NCBI GenBank assembly: GCA_010405405.1
Contig: MU004233.1
Location: 2,272,539 to 2,336,538 of the forward strand
Direction: 5' to 3'
DNA from: Microthyrium microscopicum
Lineage: Eukaryota; Ascomycota; Dothideomycetes; Microthyriales; Microthyriaceae
Length of the DNA: 64,000 nt
The position numbers were made by a program, and so were the translations under genes. The notes under the pieces are model-generated. The model saw nothing but the letters and a program-made list of their open reading frames with translations. It had not been told where the DNA came from and made no database searches. Positions 23,054-37,136 of the stretch are shown here, piece by piece; positions within the stretch are counted from its first letter, which is position 1, and the number at the start of each line of letters is the position of its first letter.

Positions 23054-26000
23054 ATGACCCGCCCATCGGGTTTCAAGAAGATCCAACATTTCACATCTAG
23101 TTATGCTGGCGCTAAGATCACCCAATACGAATCCCTCAACACGGGGATGAGAGTGATAGTTCTAGATCGACAATCAACCAAAGTCAATGGCGATTTTTGC
23201 CTGGCAACTGAGATACATGATGATTCTGGAGCTCCTCATACGCTCGAACATCTCATCTTCATGGTAACACAGCTTCTGATGATTCCTTCATCTTTTTCAG
23301 TAAGACGAGAAATAGACTAATTGCCCATGTAGGGATCAAAAACTCATCAATACAAAGGAGTATTGGACAAACTAGCAAACAGAGCTTACTCTTCGACAAA
23401 TGCATGGACAGCGACTGATCACACCAACTACACACTAGAAACGGCCGGTTGGGCTGGTTTCGCTCAAATCGTAAGAAAAGACAAATCGGCAGTTTTTCGA
23501 GATCTGACTGATATAGCTCCCAATTTACCTCGAACATGTCATTTTGCCTACACTAACAGACTCGGGATGTTATACAGAAGTTCATCATATTGATGGTGAA
23601 GGAAACGATGCTGGAGTGGTTTACTCTGAAATGCAAGCGCTTGAGAACAACTCCGGCGAACTCATGGACATAGAATCCAAAAGACTTATGTTTCCGGAAC
23701 CCATTGGGTTCAGATACGAAACAGGAGGACTTACCCCGGCATTGCGAGTTCTTACTAATGAGAAAATCCGCGAGTTCCATAAGCTCATGTATCAACCGAA
23801 GAACCTTCGCGTGATGCTCTGCGGCCAAGTGGACCACAATCAACTTCTGGAAATTTTAGACAAATTCGAAAGCACGATTCTTCCACATGTTCCTAAGATT
23901 GATGAGCCCTTCAAGCGTCCTTGGGTTGACTCTGAGAAGATCCCTTCGATCAAGGAGAATATAGTGAAGAGGATCGAGTTTCCTGAGGAAGATGAATCGA
24001 TTGGTGAAGTCTCGGTGAATTTGTTTGGTCCGGACTGCCTGAACCATCTTGAAGGTGAGCTAGTCTATAAAAAGCCCGTCGTGTGCAGAGTAATAACAGC
24101 AAGCAGTAAGAGCTCTTACAGTGATTACGGAATATCTCTCAGGATCGTCCGCTGCGCTATTGCAAAACGTGCTTGTTGAAAAGGAACAACTCGCATCCAG
24201 CGTTGATGTTTACTTAGCCACCCGTCCAAAGATGCTCATTTCCATTCAGATGAGTAGTGTGGAAACGGAAAAACTCGAAGCGGTAGAAAAGCGACTTTGG
24301 GAAGTGTTGGAAACAGCTTTATCAGAGCCTTTGGATATGCAATACCTGCTCGACTGTTTGAGACGCTTGCGCAAGCGATTCGTATATGAAGCTGAATGCA
24401 GATTGGACTTCTTCACGGACGATGTCATCTGTGATCATTTGTACGCTAGCCGAGACGGCAAGGATCTCGAGGATGCTCTCGAGTCGCTTGAAGGCTATGA
24501 GATACTGGAGCATTGGTCAGAAGCGCAGTGGAAGGAGTTTATCACCAAATACTTCATCAAGAACCCGCATGTATCCATCCTTGGAGTCCCGTCAATGAAA
24601 GTTTCAGAAGACTTGAAAGCAGCAGAGAAAGAGCGAATTGAGAAGCGGCTGGAGAAACTTGGACCAGATGGACTCAAGGAACTCGCCACGAAATTAGAAG
24701 CTGCGAAGAAGGCAAATGATGTGCCGGTTCCAGACGGCCTCTTTCAATCTCTTCCAGTTCCTAGCTCAGACACCATCCCATGGATTTCTACAACTACTGC
24801 ACAATCAGGATTGGCCAAAGCGAGTCCTCCTTTGCAAAACAGCATTCAAAAAATCGTGGACAAGGACAGCAAGATTCCGCTTTCAATACACTTTGAGCAT
24901 ACTCAGGCCAAGTGTGTCTACTTCAGCGTAGTGCTCTTCTCTGACAAGATTCCAATCCCTCTGATGCCCCTGTTGAATGTATACCAGGCCAATTTCTTCA
25001 GTACTCCTATAATGCGAAATGGCGTTCGCTTGGAGTTTGAAGACATGATCAAAGATCTTGAACGTGACACGATTAGCTACAGCTTTGAGTGCTGTAGTTT
25101 CAATCATACAGAGTCAATTCGATTAAAGTTCGTCGTTGAAACTGAAAAGTATGCCACTGGCATCTCATGGCTACGAGACCTTGTGTTCAACAAGATCTTC
25201 GACCCTGAACGATTAAAGATCTCCGTTGGCAAGTTGCTAGCCGATATCCCAGTTCTGAAGCGAGATGGCAGCAACATGGCTCAATCAGTTGACAACATGA
25301 TCCACTACATACCCCAATCATCCGTTCGAGCCCAAAACACTCTCGTCAACGCACTCTACCTAAAGCGCATCAAGCGAATGCTCAACCACGAACCCGACAC
25401 CGTCATCAAGCAACTCGAAACTCTCTGCCAATCCCTCTACACCTTCGACAACATACGCTGCCTCGTTACCGCCGACGTCGAAAGTCTCTCGCACCCAGTC
25501 TACTCCTGGGACCCCTTCCTCTCCATGCTCATACCAACTTCTTCCCTCCGCCCTATCCGACCCACCCTCGACTTCCGCAGCGAAGCCGCCAACAAACCAG
25601 GCGGTCTCTCCTACATAATCCCCATGGCCACCAACGACTCCGCCTACGCCTACTTTACCACGCGCACCATCACCGGCTTCTCACACCCACGTCTTCCAGC
25701 CCTCCTAATCGCACTATCCTATCTCGACGCCACCGACGGGCCCCTCTGGACCGCCGTGCGTGGCTCTGGACTAGCTTACGGGACAAACTTTGAATACAGC
25801 TGTTCCACAGGCACATTGAAACTCAGCATCTACCGCAGCCCCGAAGCCTACAAAGCGTTCGAGGCATCAAAACACATCGTCAGTGAGTTTGTCAACGGTA
25901 CGAAGAAAATTGATGAGTTTGCAATGGAGGGCGCGGTAAGTAATGTGGTCTTGAGTTATGCCAATGAGCAGACGACGATCATTCAGGCGGCACTACTTGG

Positions 26001-26419
26001 GTTTGTGAATCCGGTGATTTTGGGCATTCCGCGGGATTATAGTGTGAGTATTTTGAGGGAGGTTAAGAAGGTTAGTGGGGAGGAGGTGGTTGCTGCGATG
26101 AGGGAGTTTATTTTGCCGGTCTTTGATCCGAAGACGGCGAATATGGTTGTTACGTGTGCGCCGGCTATGAAAGAGGTAAGTAGTTTATGTTTGATTCTTG
26201 GTGGGTTTGGCTAATAAGTGGTAGGGGCTCGTGGAGAATTTTAAGGGGAAGGGGTTTAAGGCTGAGGTGCAGACTTTGGACTTCTTTCAGGATGATTATG
26301 GGTTGAAGGCGGTAGGGGATGAGGAAGACGATGATGAAGATGATGAGGAAGATGATGACGATGAAGATGACGATGAGGAAGAGGAGGATGAGTCCGACAA
26401 GTCCCAGGACGAAAAGTAA
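23054..26419 (+). CDS. M16-family zinc metalloprotease (YOL098C/Sdd3-like), 1044 aa
   Basis: Exons 23054-23263, 23333-23470, 23517-24054, 24122-26175 and 26225-26419, all with GT-AG introns of 46-69 nt. The N-terminal domain carries the inverted zinc motif HTLEH (62-66), with the downstream catalytic-core Glu expected in the VVYSEMQALENN segment. The length and multi-domain layout (two M16 halves, linker near LEKLGPDGLKELATKLEAAKK) fit the large yeast YOL098C / fission-yeast C3H1.02c group rather than the mitochondrial processing peptidase subunits. The protein ends in a tail of about 35 almost uninterrupted Asp/Glu residues. No obvious mitochondrial presequence, so it is probably cytosolic. 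The role would be peptide degradation. Start chosen as the first ATG in frame after upstream non-ATG codons. Confidence 0.93.
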
Positions 26420-26659
26420 GCAGTTTGTTCGCGATATGGATCTGTCGTTGTGAAAGTTGCCTCAAGGCTCCTAGCGACGGCCAGCTTCCGTGGTTGTTTA
26501 GGTATTATTCAAAGAGTATCAGATACAGGCCGGAGCATATGTAGAGGCAGTGACAGCCAAGTTGATACCGCCCATATTACTCAAGCAGTCAACATGTTTG
26601 TATGGGTATCTCCTAATATTACAATAACATAGCAGCTGAAATATAAAGTATATCATACA

Positions 26660-27505
26660 CTATGCCTCCCTCCTTTTAGGTTCTACTGGCTCAGCCAATA
26701 ATCCAACGTCTCCTTCCAATTCCATTTCTTCCATTTCTGCAGCGTCTGCGAGTTCTTCATCCAACTCGGCGTCATATCTATACATGTCCTCTTCATCAAC
26801 GAAAATTGATGGATCTGTCGCAGCAACCTTGCGCGCTTCTTGCCATCCAGTATACCGCTCTTTCAGAGTCAATTTAATTCTCCTCATGGTCAGCTTGACG
26901 ACCCGCACCCGCTCCAAACTCTCCGTCTCTCCGTATCCTCCGCGCACTTCTTTGCGCGTCGCTATTTCTGTGTATATGCGGTTTTTCTCATGGAGACATT
27001 TCCACCAGAGTGTGTGTATATCGTCGAATGATTTGTGGCGGAGTTCATCTACTGTCCATGCACGTCCTATTCTCATTGTTAGTCTCCACCTTCTGGTAAT
27101 GAAGTTATGGCTTTACGTACCATGCTTATTCTCCTCGTGGGGAATGCTGAGAAGCTCAGGTTCTCCGGTGGCAAGGTTTACGGCGAAAAACTTGTTTAGT
27201 CCGTGGGAGGTGTTCTTGGGATAGACGGGTGTGATGGCGCGCGGTGTCTTGAGATCATCGTGGGTGACGGAGAGCTTGATCCAGGGCGCTACTCCTGTGC
27301 CGCGTATGGCGGACATGCCGCGGAGCTTGTTGCCTCGAGCTGTTTTTTCGCGATAGTTCGGGGATGGAGTGGTGGTGAAGGATCGCGGGTTGTGGGATTG
27401 GTGGAGCTGAGGACGCCATTGGCTACTCGATGAGGCGAGAGCGGTGATTCGCGATGTGGTTTTAGGAAGGGAGGAGGAGAGGGTGGAAGATATTCGTGGA
27501 GGCAT
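26660..27505 (-). CDS. MRPL4: mitochondrial large-subunit ribosomal protein uL29m (L4/L47 type), 263 aa
   Basis: Exons 27121-27505 and 26660-27066, intron 54 nt (GTACGT..ATAG). The N-terminus is Ser/Arg/Thr-rich without acids, typical of a matrix-targeting presequence, followed by NYREKTARGNKLRGMSAIRGTG. The signature block HGRAWTVDELRHKSFDDIHTLWWKCLHEKNR spans the intron, and LRRIKLTLKERYTGWQEA-type sequence follows, as in fungal 54S L4. Acidic C-terminal tail. Component of the mitoribosome exit-tunnel region. Convergent with the metalloprotease gene, 240 bases away. Confidence 0.93.
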
Positions 27506-27630
27506 ACTGTAGAGTTGATTTTAGAAGGTTTGCGATCTCTGAGTGTCTAGGAAGAGACTATAGTAGGGAGGTGTATGTGGAGGTGGCGGTTGCTTTCGAG
27601 CGAGGGTTATTAGAACATGTCAATTAGGGC

Positions 27631-27885
27631 CTATGGCAACGATCTTGGAGGATTGAGCAGAGTATGAGCCGGATTTCGTAAAGCGTAAAGTTTGTCGGGA
27701 TGTCTGATCAAGTGTTTCTTGATGGGAGTAGAAATGAACTTTTGATGCCAAGATTGCACGGACCCCTGCTTCTCCACGTTGTTCAACACCATGTCTAATG
27801 CGACAGCAGCTACTCTTTCATCCTCTACCAAACCATACCATTCCACCTTAAACTCCTTGCTCCAACAATCCCAATTAGGTACCAT
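27631..27885 (-). CDS. small hypothetical protein (84 aa)
   Basis: ATG-initiated ORF between MRPL4 and NOT2 with protein-like composition (VEWYGLVEDERVAAVALDMVLNNV, HQKFISTPIKKHLIRHPDKLYALR). No signal peptide, membrane segment or known domain. It could be a complete small gene or one exon of one. No splice partner was found. Confidence 0.35.
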   Translation of the reverse strand: MVPNWDCWSKEFKVEWYGLVEDERVAAVALDMVLNNVEKQGSVQSWHQKFISTPIKKHLIRHPDKLYALRNPAHTLLNPPRSLP

Positions 27886-28075
27886 GGTCTCCCAATAGCT
27901 CCGCCTGGCCTACCAACAACATCGTCCATCCGCCCCATTGCCCTTATATACCACCCGTCTTCCACACCTGCATCCACACCTCACGCGATTTGCAACAGCT
28001 CCATCACTCAGTGTCTTCAAGAACCGCTGATCGCTGTTGCTTTCCTTGCTTAATCTCTCTTCCTACAGCCTTCTC

Positions 28076-30061
28076 ATGTTTTCCCAATCCACAGCAGGAC
28101 GTCCTGCGCCTGGTCTTGGCGGAAACAGATTACAAAACGGCAAGTTTACTGTGTTCATATGTTGCGAAGGCTGCGCTTGACTCCTATTGCTTTATACTAA
28201 TTATTTGCGAGCAGGAACATCTACTCCATCTGCTGCTACATCGTGGTTACCTGCAGCTGCCTCCCGTAGCACGTTTGCCCAAACTCTCGGTGGACAACAA
28301 GCTCCGTTAGACCTCTCGTAAGTATTCTTCGCATATCTTGAATCGCTTGCCTTGCATATCGTACTATCCACTTTTACATCATATTCGCCATTATTCGATA
28401 TGGGGAAGAAGAGCAAGAAGAACAGGAAAAACAGGTTTCGCAAATTGGATTTAGAAGAGGATCCAGAAGCGGACCCAGAAGCGGATCCAGAACCTCCTGC
28501 CACTCATGATGAAGCGTACGACCTCTTCGAAGATAACAATGCAGCCCATTTCAAAACATTCCCTGTTCTTTATTGCTCAGATAGTAGCATGGCTAACATT
28601 TCTTAGAGAATTCCCCTCTCTAGGCTCTCCTGCTCAACAACAAAACCTCGGTGCCGCTCAATCAATGTGGGCAACCAATTCGACGATACGCGCTCCAGCG
28701 CAGCAACAACAACCAGCTATTCAACGAACTCCAGCACCTCCTTCATCACAATCCCAGGCGCAGGATGAAAGCTCCCAATTCGGACCCGGTAGCGAAGCAT
28801 ATCGATTTGGGGGAGCAGGACCATTAGCTGGATTAGCGCAGACGCCATCACAAGGCCAAGGCGACGAATTTCCTCCTCTCGCCGATAACGACCGGAGAGG
28901 AAGTCTACTCTCCACTTTTGGCGCTTCTTCCAGCCTTGCAGTTCAATCTTCCCGACACGGGTTAGATCCGGTTGGAGACATGTCGTTGAGAAATCTCGGG
29001 GACAGAAATGTTTGTTGACCTGTTTCATTCCTGCAGTTGCCCGAACTAATTTATTATAGCCTACTCCACGCGGTCGTACACTCACAAACCCAAATCCATT
29101 CCCGTTACCCGAATCAACTCAAACTTTAGGTCTAGGTGCAGGCTTGGGTGGTGCAAGTATAGGTTCTGGCTTCGCGAACGCTGGACCAGTTGGTTATCGC
29201 GGTCGAAATGGATTCCCAGAGCAAACAAGTAACTCTGCAATGAGTCCTGAGCTAGGCTACAATCAGACCGATGCTCTGAATATGGCAGCGCCTCAGCCTA
29301 CACGACGACAAGTATCTGGACAGTCGTCAAAGAAGAGATTATCGGAAATGACACCACAAGAGCGTAATGGATTAGTGGGATTGGCAGCAAAACTCGATCC
29401 AGACCACCCAGACTTTTCTCAATTAGCTGCCGGTCATGATTTAACCCAGCTTGGTTTGGAACTGAACCGACCCGAGTAACGACATCTCCCTCATTAGAAA
29501 TGTTCTCCGACTAATCTCTTTTTAGCTCAACGCCACTCTATGCAACATTCGCGACACCATTCGGTCCTCCGAATCAAGCACAACGGCCAGCCGTACCGGA
29601 CTTTACCCTCCCATCAGCATACAGAGTACAAAATGTACCACCTTTACACACCAAAATACCCAGTATGAGTGATGAAGGCTTAATGGCCGTGTTTTATACT
29701 ATGCCACGCGATCTTGCTCAGGAGATGGCAGCACAGGAACTGTTCGTTTGCATTGATCCTTGATTGAGTATTTGCTAATGATGCTAGCTATAATCGAGAT
29801 TGGAGATGGCACATGAGACATCGTATCTGGCTGCAAAAAGACCCAAGCTATGCTGCACCAACTCGGATCGATTCGAAGCAAGAACGTGGGTTCTACATTA
29901 TCTTCAATGTCAACCTATGGAAAAAGGAAAGAGTAAGTGAAGTTACGATCCTGTGTCATTACCACAAGCTAATATCTCAACAGCGTGAAATACTTCTCAA
30001 CTATGACGACCTTGAGCATAGACAACAAGCATTCACTAATGGCAACGCTTATGCTTCCTAG
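28076..30061 (+). CDS. NOT2: CCR4-NOT complex subunit NOT2 (474 aa)
   Basis: Seven exons: 28076-28139, 28215-28317, 28607-29009, 29060-29475, 29526-29741, 29788-29932, 29984-30061. Joining gives MFSQSTAGRPAPGLGG..., then LDLSEFPSLG, a Gln/Pro-rich middle, RKRLSEMTPQERNGLVGLAAKLDPDHPDFSQLA-type sequence, LGLELNRPDSTPLYATFATPF, and the NOT box (PSMSDEGLMAVFYTMPRDLAQEMAAQEL, YNRDWRWHMRHRIWLQKDP, GFYIIFNVNLWKKE) with YDDLEHRQQAF at the end. NOT2 scaffolds the deadenylase complex with NOT1/NOT3 and acts in mRNA decay and transcription. Intron 1 uses a GC donor (G|GCAAGT). The GT two bases further on leads to an early stop. Intron 2 (289 nt) contains its own ORF. Confidence 0.95.
28400..28606 (+). 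other. ORF nested in NOT2 intron 2 (68 codons)
   Basis: Starts ATGGGGAAG and stops with a TAG that is the intron's own acceptor. The predicted product is a Lys/Arg block (KKSKKNRKNRFRK), an acidic EADPEADPE repeat, and a short Asp/Glu/Phe segment. It cannot join the NOT2 frame through any splice I can see. It might be a chance ORF, a translated intron product, or part of an alternative transcript. Confidence 0.3.
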
Positions 30062-30360
30062 GTTTTGGTACAATGTGCGTTACGGGAGGGATAAGTACGG
30101 GCTACCGGTGGACTCCATCTAGCAACGCCTAATAAGGGCCTTTGAAGCTAAGACTTCAATCATTCAATATGACATGGGTTGTTACTCATTTGAACCCAAC
30201 GACTTTGAAGTAGCCTTTGAAGTAGTCTCCCGTGAAGCTAACCGCCTCAACGCAGCGCAAGTCAAGTCAACAAGATGTAAACAACGTTAGAGAGGAATAA
30301 TCGTGAGTCTCATTTATTACGCCCAGGTATGTACTCTTCCCAAACATATCAACAAATAAT
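30062..30360. other. convergent 3' spacer
   Basis: Between the convergent NOT2 and glutamate dehydrogenase genes. Nothing recognised. Confidence 0.5.
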
Positions 30361-33197
<2,837 letters not shown>

Positions 33198-35004
33198 TTA
33201 CTCTGCTTCAGATTCTTCTTCTTCCGACCCATCAACCGTGTCTTGTAACTTGATCGGTGGTCTAATCAACCATATCGTTATACCGCTGAGTCCAAATATC
33301 AACCCAGCTACGAAAAACGGCAATCCTGTTGCGATACCACCAATGTTAATACCAGTAGAAAACGCCCAAGCAAGAATCGGCGCGCCAGCGAGCGAACCAA
33401 AACTGTCAAATACTCCAATCAATGCGAACAATAATGCTGTGTCATCGCGAGGTACAAGAGATGTCATGAAAGATCGAAGTGATGGTGCATATCCAACACC
33501 GGCCACGTAGATAATGATCGCTGGAAGTTTCATTAGCATGGTTTCTGATATTGATGAGACGAAACATACCGAAAAAGGCACCACTGGCCTGTTGTACAAG
33601 ACCCAAAGCAATGCAGCCAGCAACGAGAAAGAATATGCTTATTTTGCTAAGCGCTAGATTCGCTAGTTCTGGTGTTGCGTATCGTTTCCTGAGAAGGAAA
33701 TCGGCGAGAGGAAGAAAGGTGAGTAACATGACAATCTGAACAATCGACTGATACGTTATCACATAGGCAATCTGCATTGATGTCAGCAGTATGCCTTGCA
33801 CGACAAATCGAGCACTTACACTACTATAACTCCAATGGAACTTGGCCGCGAAATATTGGATCAAAACACCAACAATCGGCGTTCCAAAGTTGTTGACCAC
33901 AAGTGAGACCATTCCAAGCATAACTGGAGTCTTGCGGATGATGGGCCACACATCGTGTCTGGCATGGTCAACCAGCTTCTGAATCTTGGCTCCCATAAAG
34001 CTTTTGGTCGAATCGGGTTGTCCATTGGGAATACTGGAAGCATTACCAGTCTCACTGTCCCCAAAATCTCCAGTCTCCGGTATGAAATACAAGAGAATCA
34101 ACGAGAAGAAGCGAGGCGGAATACTCCACAAGAAAGCCCAACTCGGCCCATACAAGTCCATAACCTTCGCACCAACAAGCGGGCCAATGGAGAATCCCGC
34201 AATAGGAGTAATTGCCATGAGCATATAAACCCGTCCTCTAAAATCATGCTTAGTCTCGTGTTACAACCCCTCTCAAACAAAGAGTAGCTAGATAGTCACT
34301 TACCGTAGTTCCACCGGTGTAACATCCGCAATCATAGCCTGAATCAACGCCGAAATAATCGGCCCACCGCCTCCAATGATAAAAAATACCGGAAAAGCAT
34401 AAACCGCCTCAATCGGAAAAACTTCGTAGAAGATCAAGACCAAATAGAACCAAATCATGCCTAGACTCAAGCCAACTATACTGACCGCTGATATGACTTT
34501 CCGTCCATATGTATCCGCCATAATACCATAAGGAATCGAAAACAACAGTCCTAATTGCTCACCCATTAGCAAAACCCTCTTCTCTCTCGTCTAAAACGTA
34601 CCAGGTAGAGCACCCAGCATCCCCAGAATACCATTGATCTCCGCAAGTTTAGACTGCACCGGCGCGATCTTGCACAGCTGCTCTAATACATCTCCTCCAG
34701 GCTGTATTACACTAGGATCGTGTATCGCATAAAAGTTGCGACAGACACCCAGTTCTAGTAATCTGCTCATTGGCGTAATCATCATGCCGAATGATATATC
34801 AATGATTAGTGCAAACATCGATATGATGTATAACGTGCTGAATTTCTGCCAATGCTCGACCAATTCATCGACGACCTCTGATGAGCGCTGCTTTTGCGCT
34901 GATATCGCGTTGCCATCGCGTCCATTTTGCTCGTCTGTTGATTCACACGCGTCCAGGAGTGGGGCTGTCTCTGGATCCGCCATGGCATGCTCTGTTACGG
35001 CCAA
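33198..35004 (-). CDS. major facilitator superfamily transporter, 530 aa
   Basis: Exons 34602-35004, 34304-34550, 33820-34237, 33570-33771 and 33198-33520, introns 48-66 nt. A ~50-residue hydrophilic N-terminus precedes the first helix (FSTLYIISMFALIIDISFGMM). The loop 2/3 signature reads PGLLFSIPYGIMADTYGRK, formed across intron 1. Further hydrophobic segments bring the total to about 12: FYLVLIFYEVFPIE, YAFPVFFIIGGGGPIISALIQAMIAD, GFSIGPLVGAKVMDLYG, ISIFFLVAGCIALGL, GLPFFVAGLIFGLSGITIWLI. The tail is acidic. Substrate not predictable from sequence. The gene is the head neighbour of an ARL2 gene whose 3' end lies upstream. A second ATG, at codon 8 (34983), is an alternative start. Confidence 0.9.
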
Positions 35005-35252
35005 AAAGAGTACTCAATAGACATGGCAAGATTTCAATGAGGAAAAATGGATTGTTTCAATCCTTTCAAATCCTTGGAACAATGAGGCGGAGGCTGGTTG
35101 GCTGGTGGCCGAGGTTCAGGCAGACACAATACAGGGGCGTGCAATTGGTCGTTCCAAAAACGTCTATCATTTTCATTGTCGTTGGCGAAGTTTCGGTTTT
35201 TCGTGATTAGACTTTATATGTTTTTTGTGTATTAGAGAAAATGATGGTATGT

Positions 35253-36054
35253 TTAAAATAGGAAGAGCCGATTCTTAGCATCTTGAAGCACCCATTCAAT
35301 ACCTTGGTGTAATCCCAAGCCTGTGACAGCACTACTACTGATGATAGTCCATGTATGAGTTCGAATATCATCCAGATGAAGACCCTACAACATTAAGCCT
35401 CATGATAGTGTAGAAGATGAGAAGAAACTACTTGCCTTTCGAACTTCCTCATCGCTCATGGATGCCTGTACATCGCTCTTATTATTGAAAATAAGTAAAC
35501 TCGCACCACTCAATCGCTAAGCAAAGAATCAGCATGATTCTCTAGACGATTTGTATTATTCACAAACCTCTTCAAGCAACAACTTGCCCAATTCCTCCGC
35601 ACAATCCCCCAACCGAATCCGATCCGTCGCATCAACAACCTAATACCACATCATTAGCCCCCCACTACCTTCAATCATTCATGAACATACCCAAATAAGC
35701 GTATCCGTCCGTTCAAAGTAATTCCGCCAATACGTCCTCAACGTCTTCTGCCCACCAACATCCCCTAAACAGTCGTCAGCACCCCATCACCACTCCAACA
35801 CCCATCACTCAAACGCACAGATATTCAGCTTATACCCATCATGTTCAATCGTCTTGATCGCAAAACCTAGCGTGGGACTGATCTTGTCGAGTGGTTCTTT
35901 GAGGAGAGCGGCGCAGATGGAACTTTTGCCTGCGCCGTCTAGACCGCTGGGGAAGTTTTAGTTTGGTGAGGGGATAGGGGGGGTGGGATGGGTACAGGAG
36001 GAGGACGCGCATTTCTTTGTCCTTGAGACGCGCTTTGCGGAGAATGGATAGCAT
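35253..36054 (-). CDS. ARL2: ARF-like GTPase ARL2 (Cin4/Alp41 type), 181 aa
   Basis: Six exons: 35996-36054, 35819-35946, 35691-35764, 35568-35639, 35436-35516, 35253-35384. The start [20 protein letters not shown] is the typical ARL2 N-terminus. Motifs: G1 GLDGAGKS (21-28), SPTLGF switch I, G3 [19 protein letters not shown]4 NNKSD, and the terminal [19 protein letters not shown]2 works with tubulin cofactors in alpha/beta-tubulin folding and in microtubule control. G1 reads GKSS where relatives usually have GKTT, a mild difference that keeps a hydroxyl residue. The last intron (35385-35435) has a GC donor (AAG|GCAAGT). All other introns are GT-AG, 49-54 nt. Confidence 0.93.
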
Positions 36055-36629
36055 TTTTGGGGAGGATGGTTTTGTGGTTGAGGGAATTGATGTTGTGGTG
36101 TTGGAGGAGGTGGGATGCTGGATGTTGAGAACTTGAGGTCCTGATTTTGACTGGCTACATACCTGTTATATAGATATGTACTGTGATGAGAAGGATTGGA
36201 GATGATTTGAATTGCTTCTTTTTATGAAGAATAAACTTTACGATCTTAGCAAATGTAGGCTGCAGTAGTAGCAGAATGTCAATTGATTCGACATGAGCTA
36301 AACATGCGCTAATGTACTCTTATGAATCTTTGAAGCTGTTGCGACGTGAGGCGTGAAGCTACTCCAATGTATATCAAAATTTTATTGACAGTTCCAGCTT
36401 ATTCTTGATGTCTTTCTAGATCAGGTTTGTTCCAATCGCTCCATTCCTTACAGTTCTTTCTAGATTCAAAAAATCTGAAACGTCGCGCAGAGGAAGTACA
36501 ATGACGTAGCCCATGTAGCCAACTTTTGAGATTGAACCCTGAGAGTTCATAAAGGATCAAGACCTGGAGATCACTCCGAAAAGTTTCAGCCTCGCTAAAA
36601 TTCGAACCCTCGAGAATAAATCTAGCACA
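36055..36629. other. divergent promoter region
   Basis: Shared upstream region of ARL2 (minus) and the small gene at 36630 (plus). No other gene recognised. Confidence 0.6.
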
Positions 36630-37136
36630 ATGGCACCCAACAACACAATCGCAACAGCTCGCCGAGCAGAGCAGCAACAAATCGCCCAACAAGACCAAGC
36701 GCAACGCCTCCGCAGCACAGAAACACAAGAATACGAAGCCAAAGCGTCCGCCCAGGTATGATTCTTCACCCCTCCAGCTCCCACTCACCCTCGTACACCT
36801 AACTCACATGACCCTTGTCTTGCCCAGGCCGGTCTAAACCTCAACATCTTTGCCGCGCTCTCGGGCGTATTCTCAGGCAAAAAGACAAAGACTACAGACC
36901 GCGATGCCGATGGGAAAGAACATAGCGTCGAACACTCCGTTGGCCACGGAAAGGTGCGTGGTGCTGGACATGGCACGCTGAACGCAGTGGGCAGAGGGGA
37001 GGCCAGCGAACGGGTCAAACATACAAAGACGGATGAGCGGTTGCTGGAGCAAAGTGAACGGCATGGGACTAAACAGGTTGAAAGTTCTGCGCAGTTTGAT
37101 CATTTGGGGCTGGAAGGGCCACCCTCCAAGAAATAG
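36630..37136 (+). CDS. small charged hypothetical protein (144 aa)
   Basis: Exons 36630-36755 and 36828-37136, intron GTATGA..CCAG of 72 nt. The N-terminal exon is Gln/Ala/Arg-rich and predicted helical (AEQQQIAQQDQAQRLRSTETQEYEAKA). Exon 2 opens with a short conserved-looking hydrophobic block, AGLNLNIFAALSGVFSGKK, and continues with Gly/His/Glu/Lys-rich low-complexity sequence ending FDHLGLEGPPSKK. No signal peptide, membrane helix or catalytic motif. I recall similar small proteins in other ascomycetes but no function. Confidence 0.7.
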
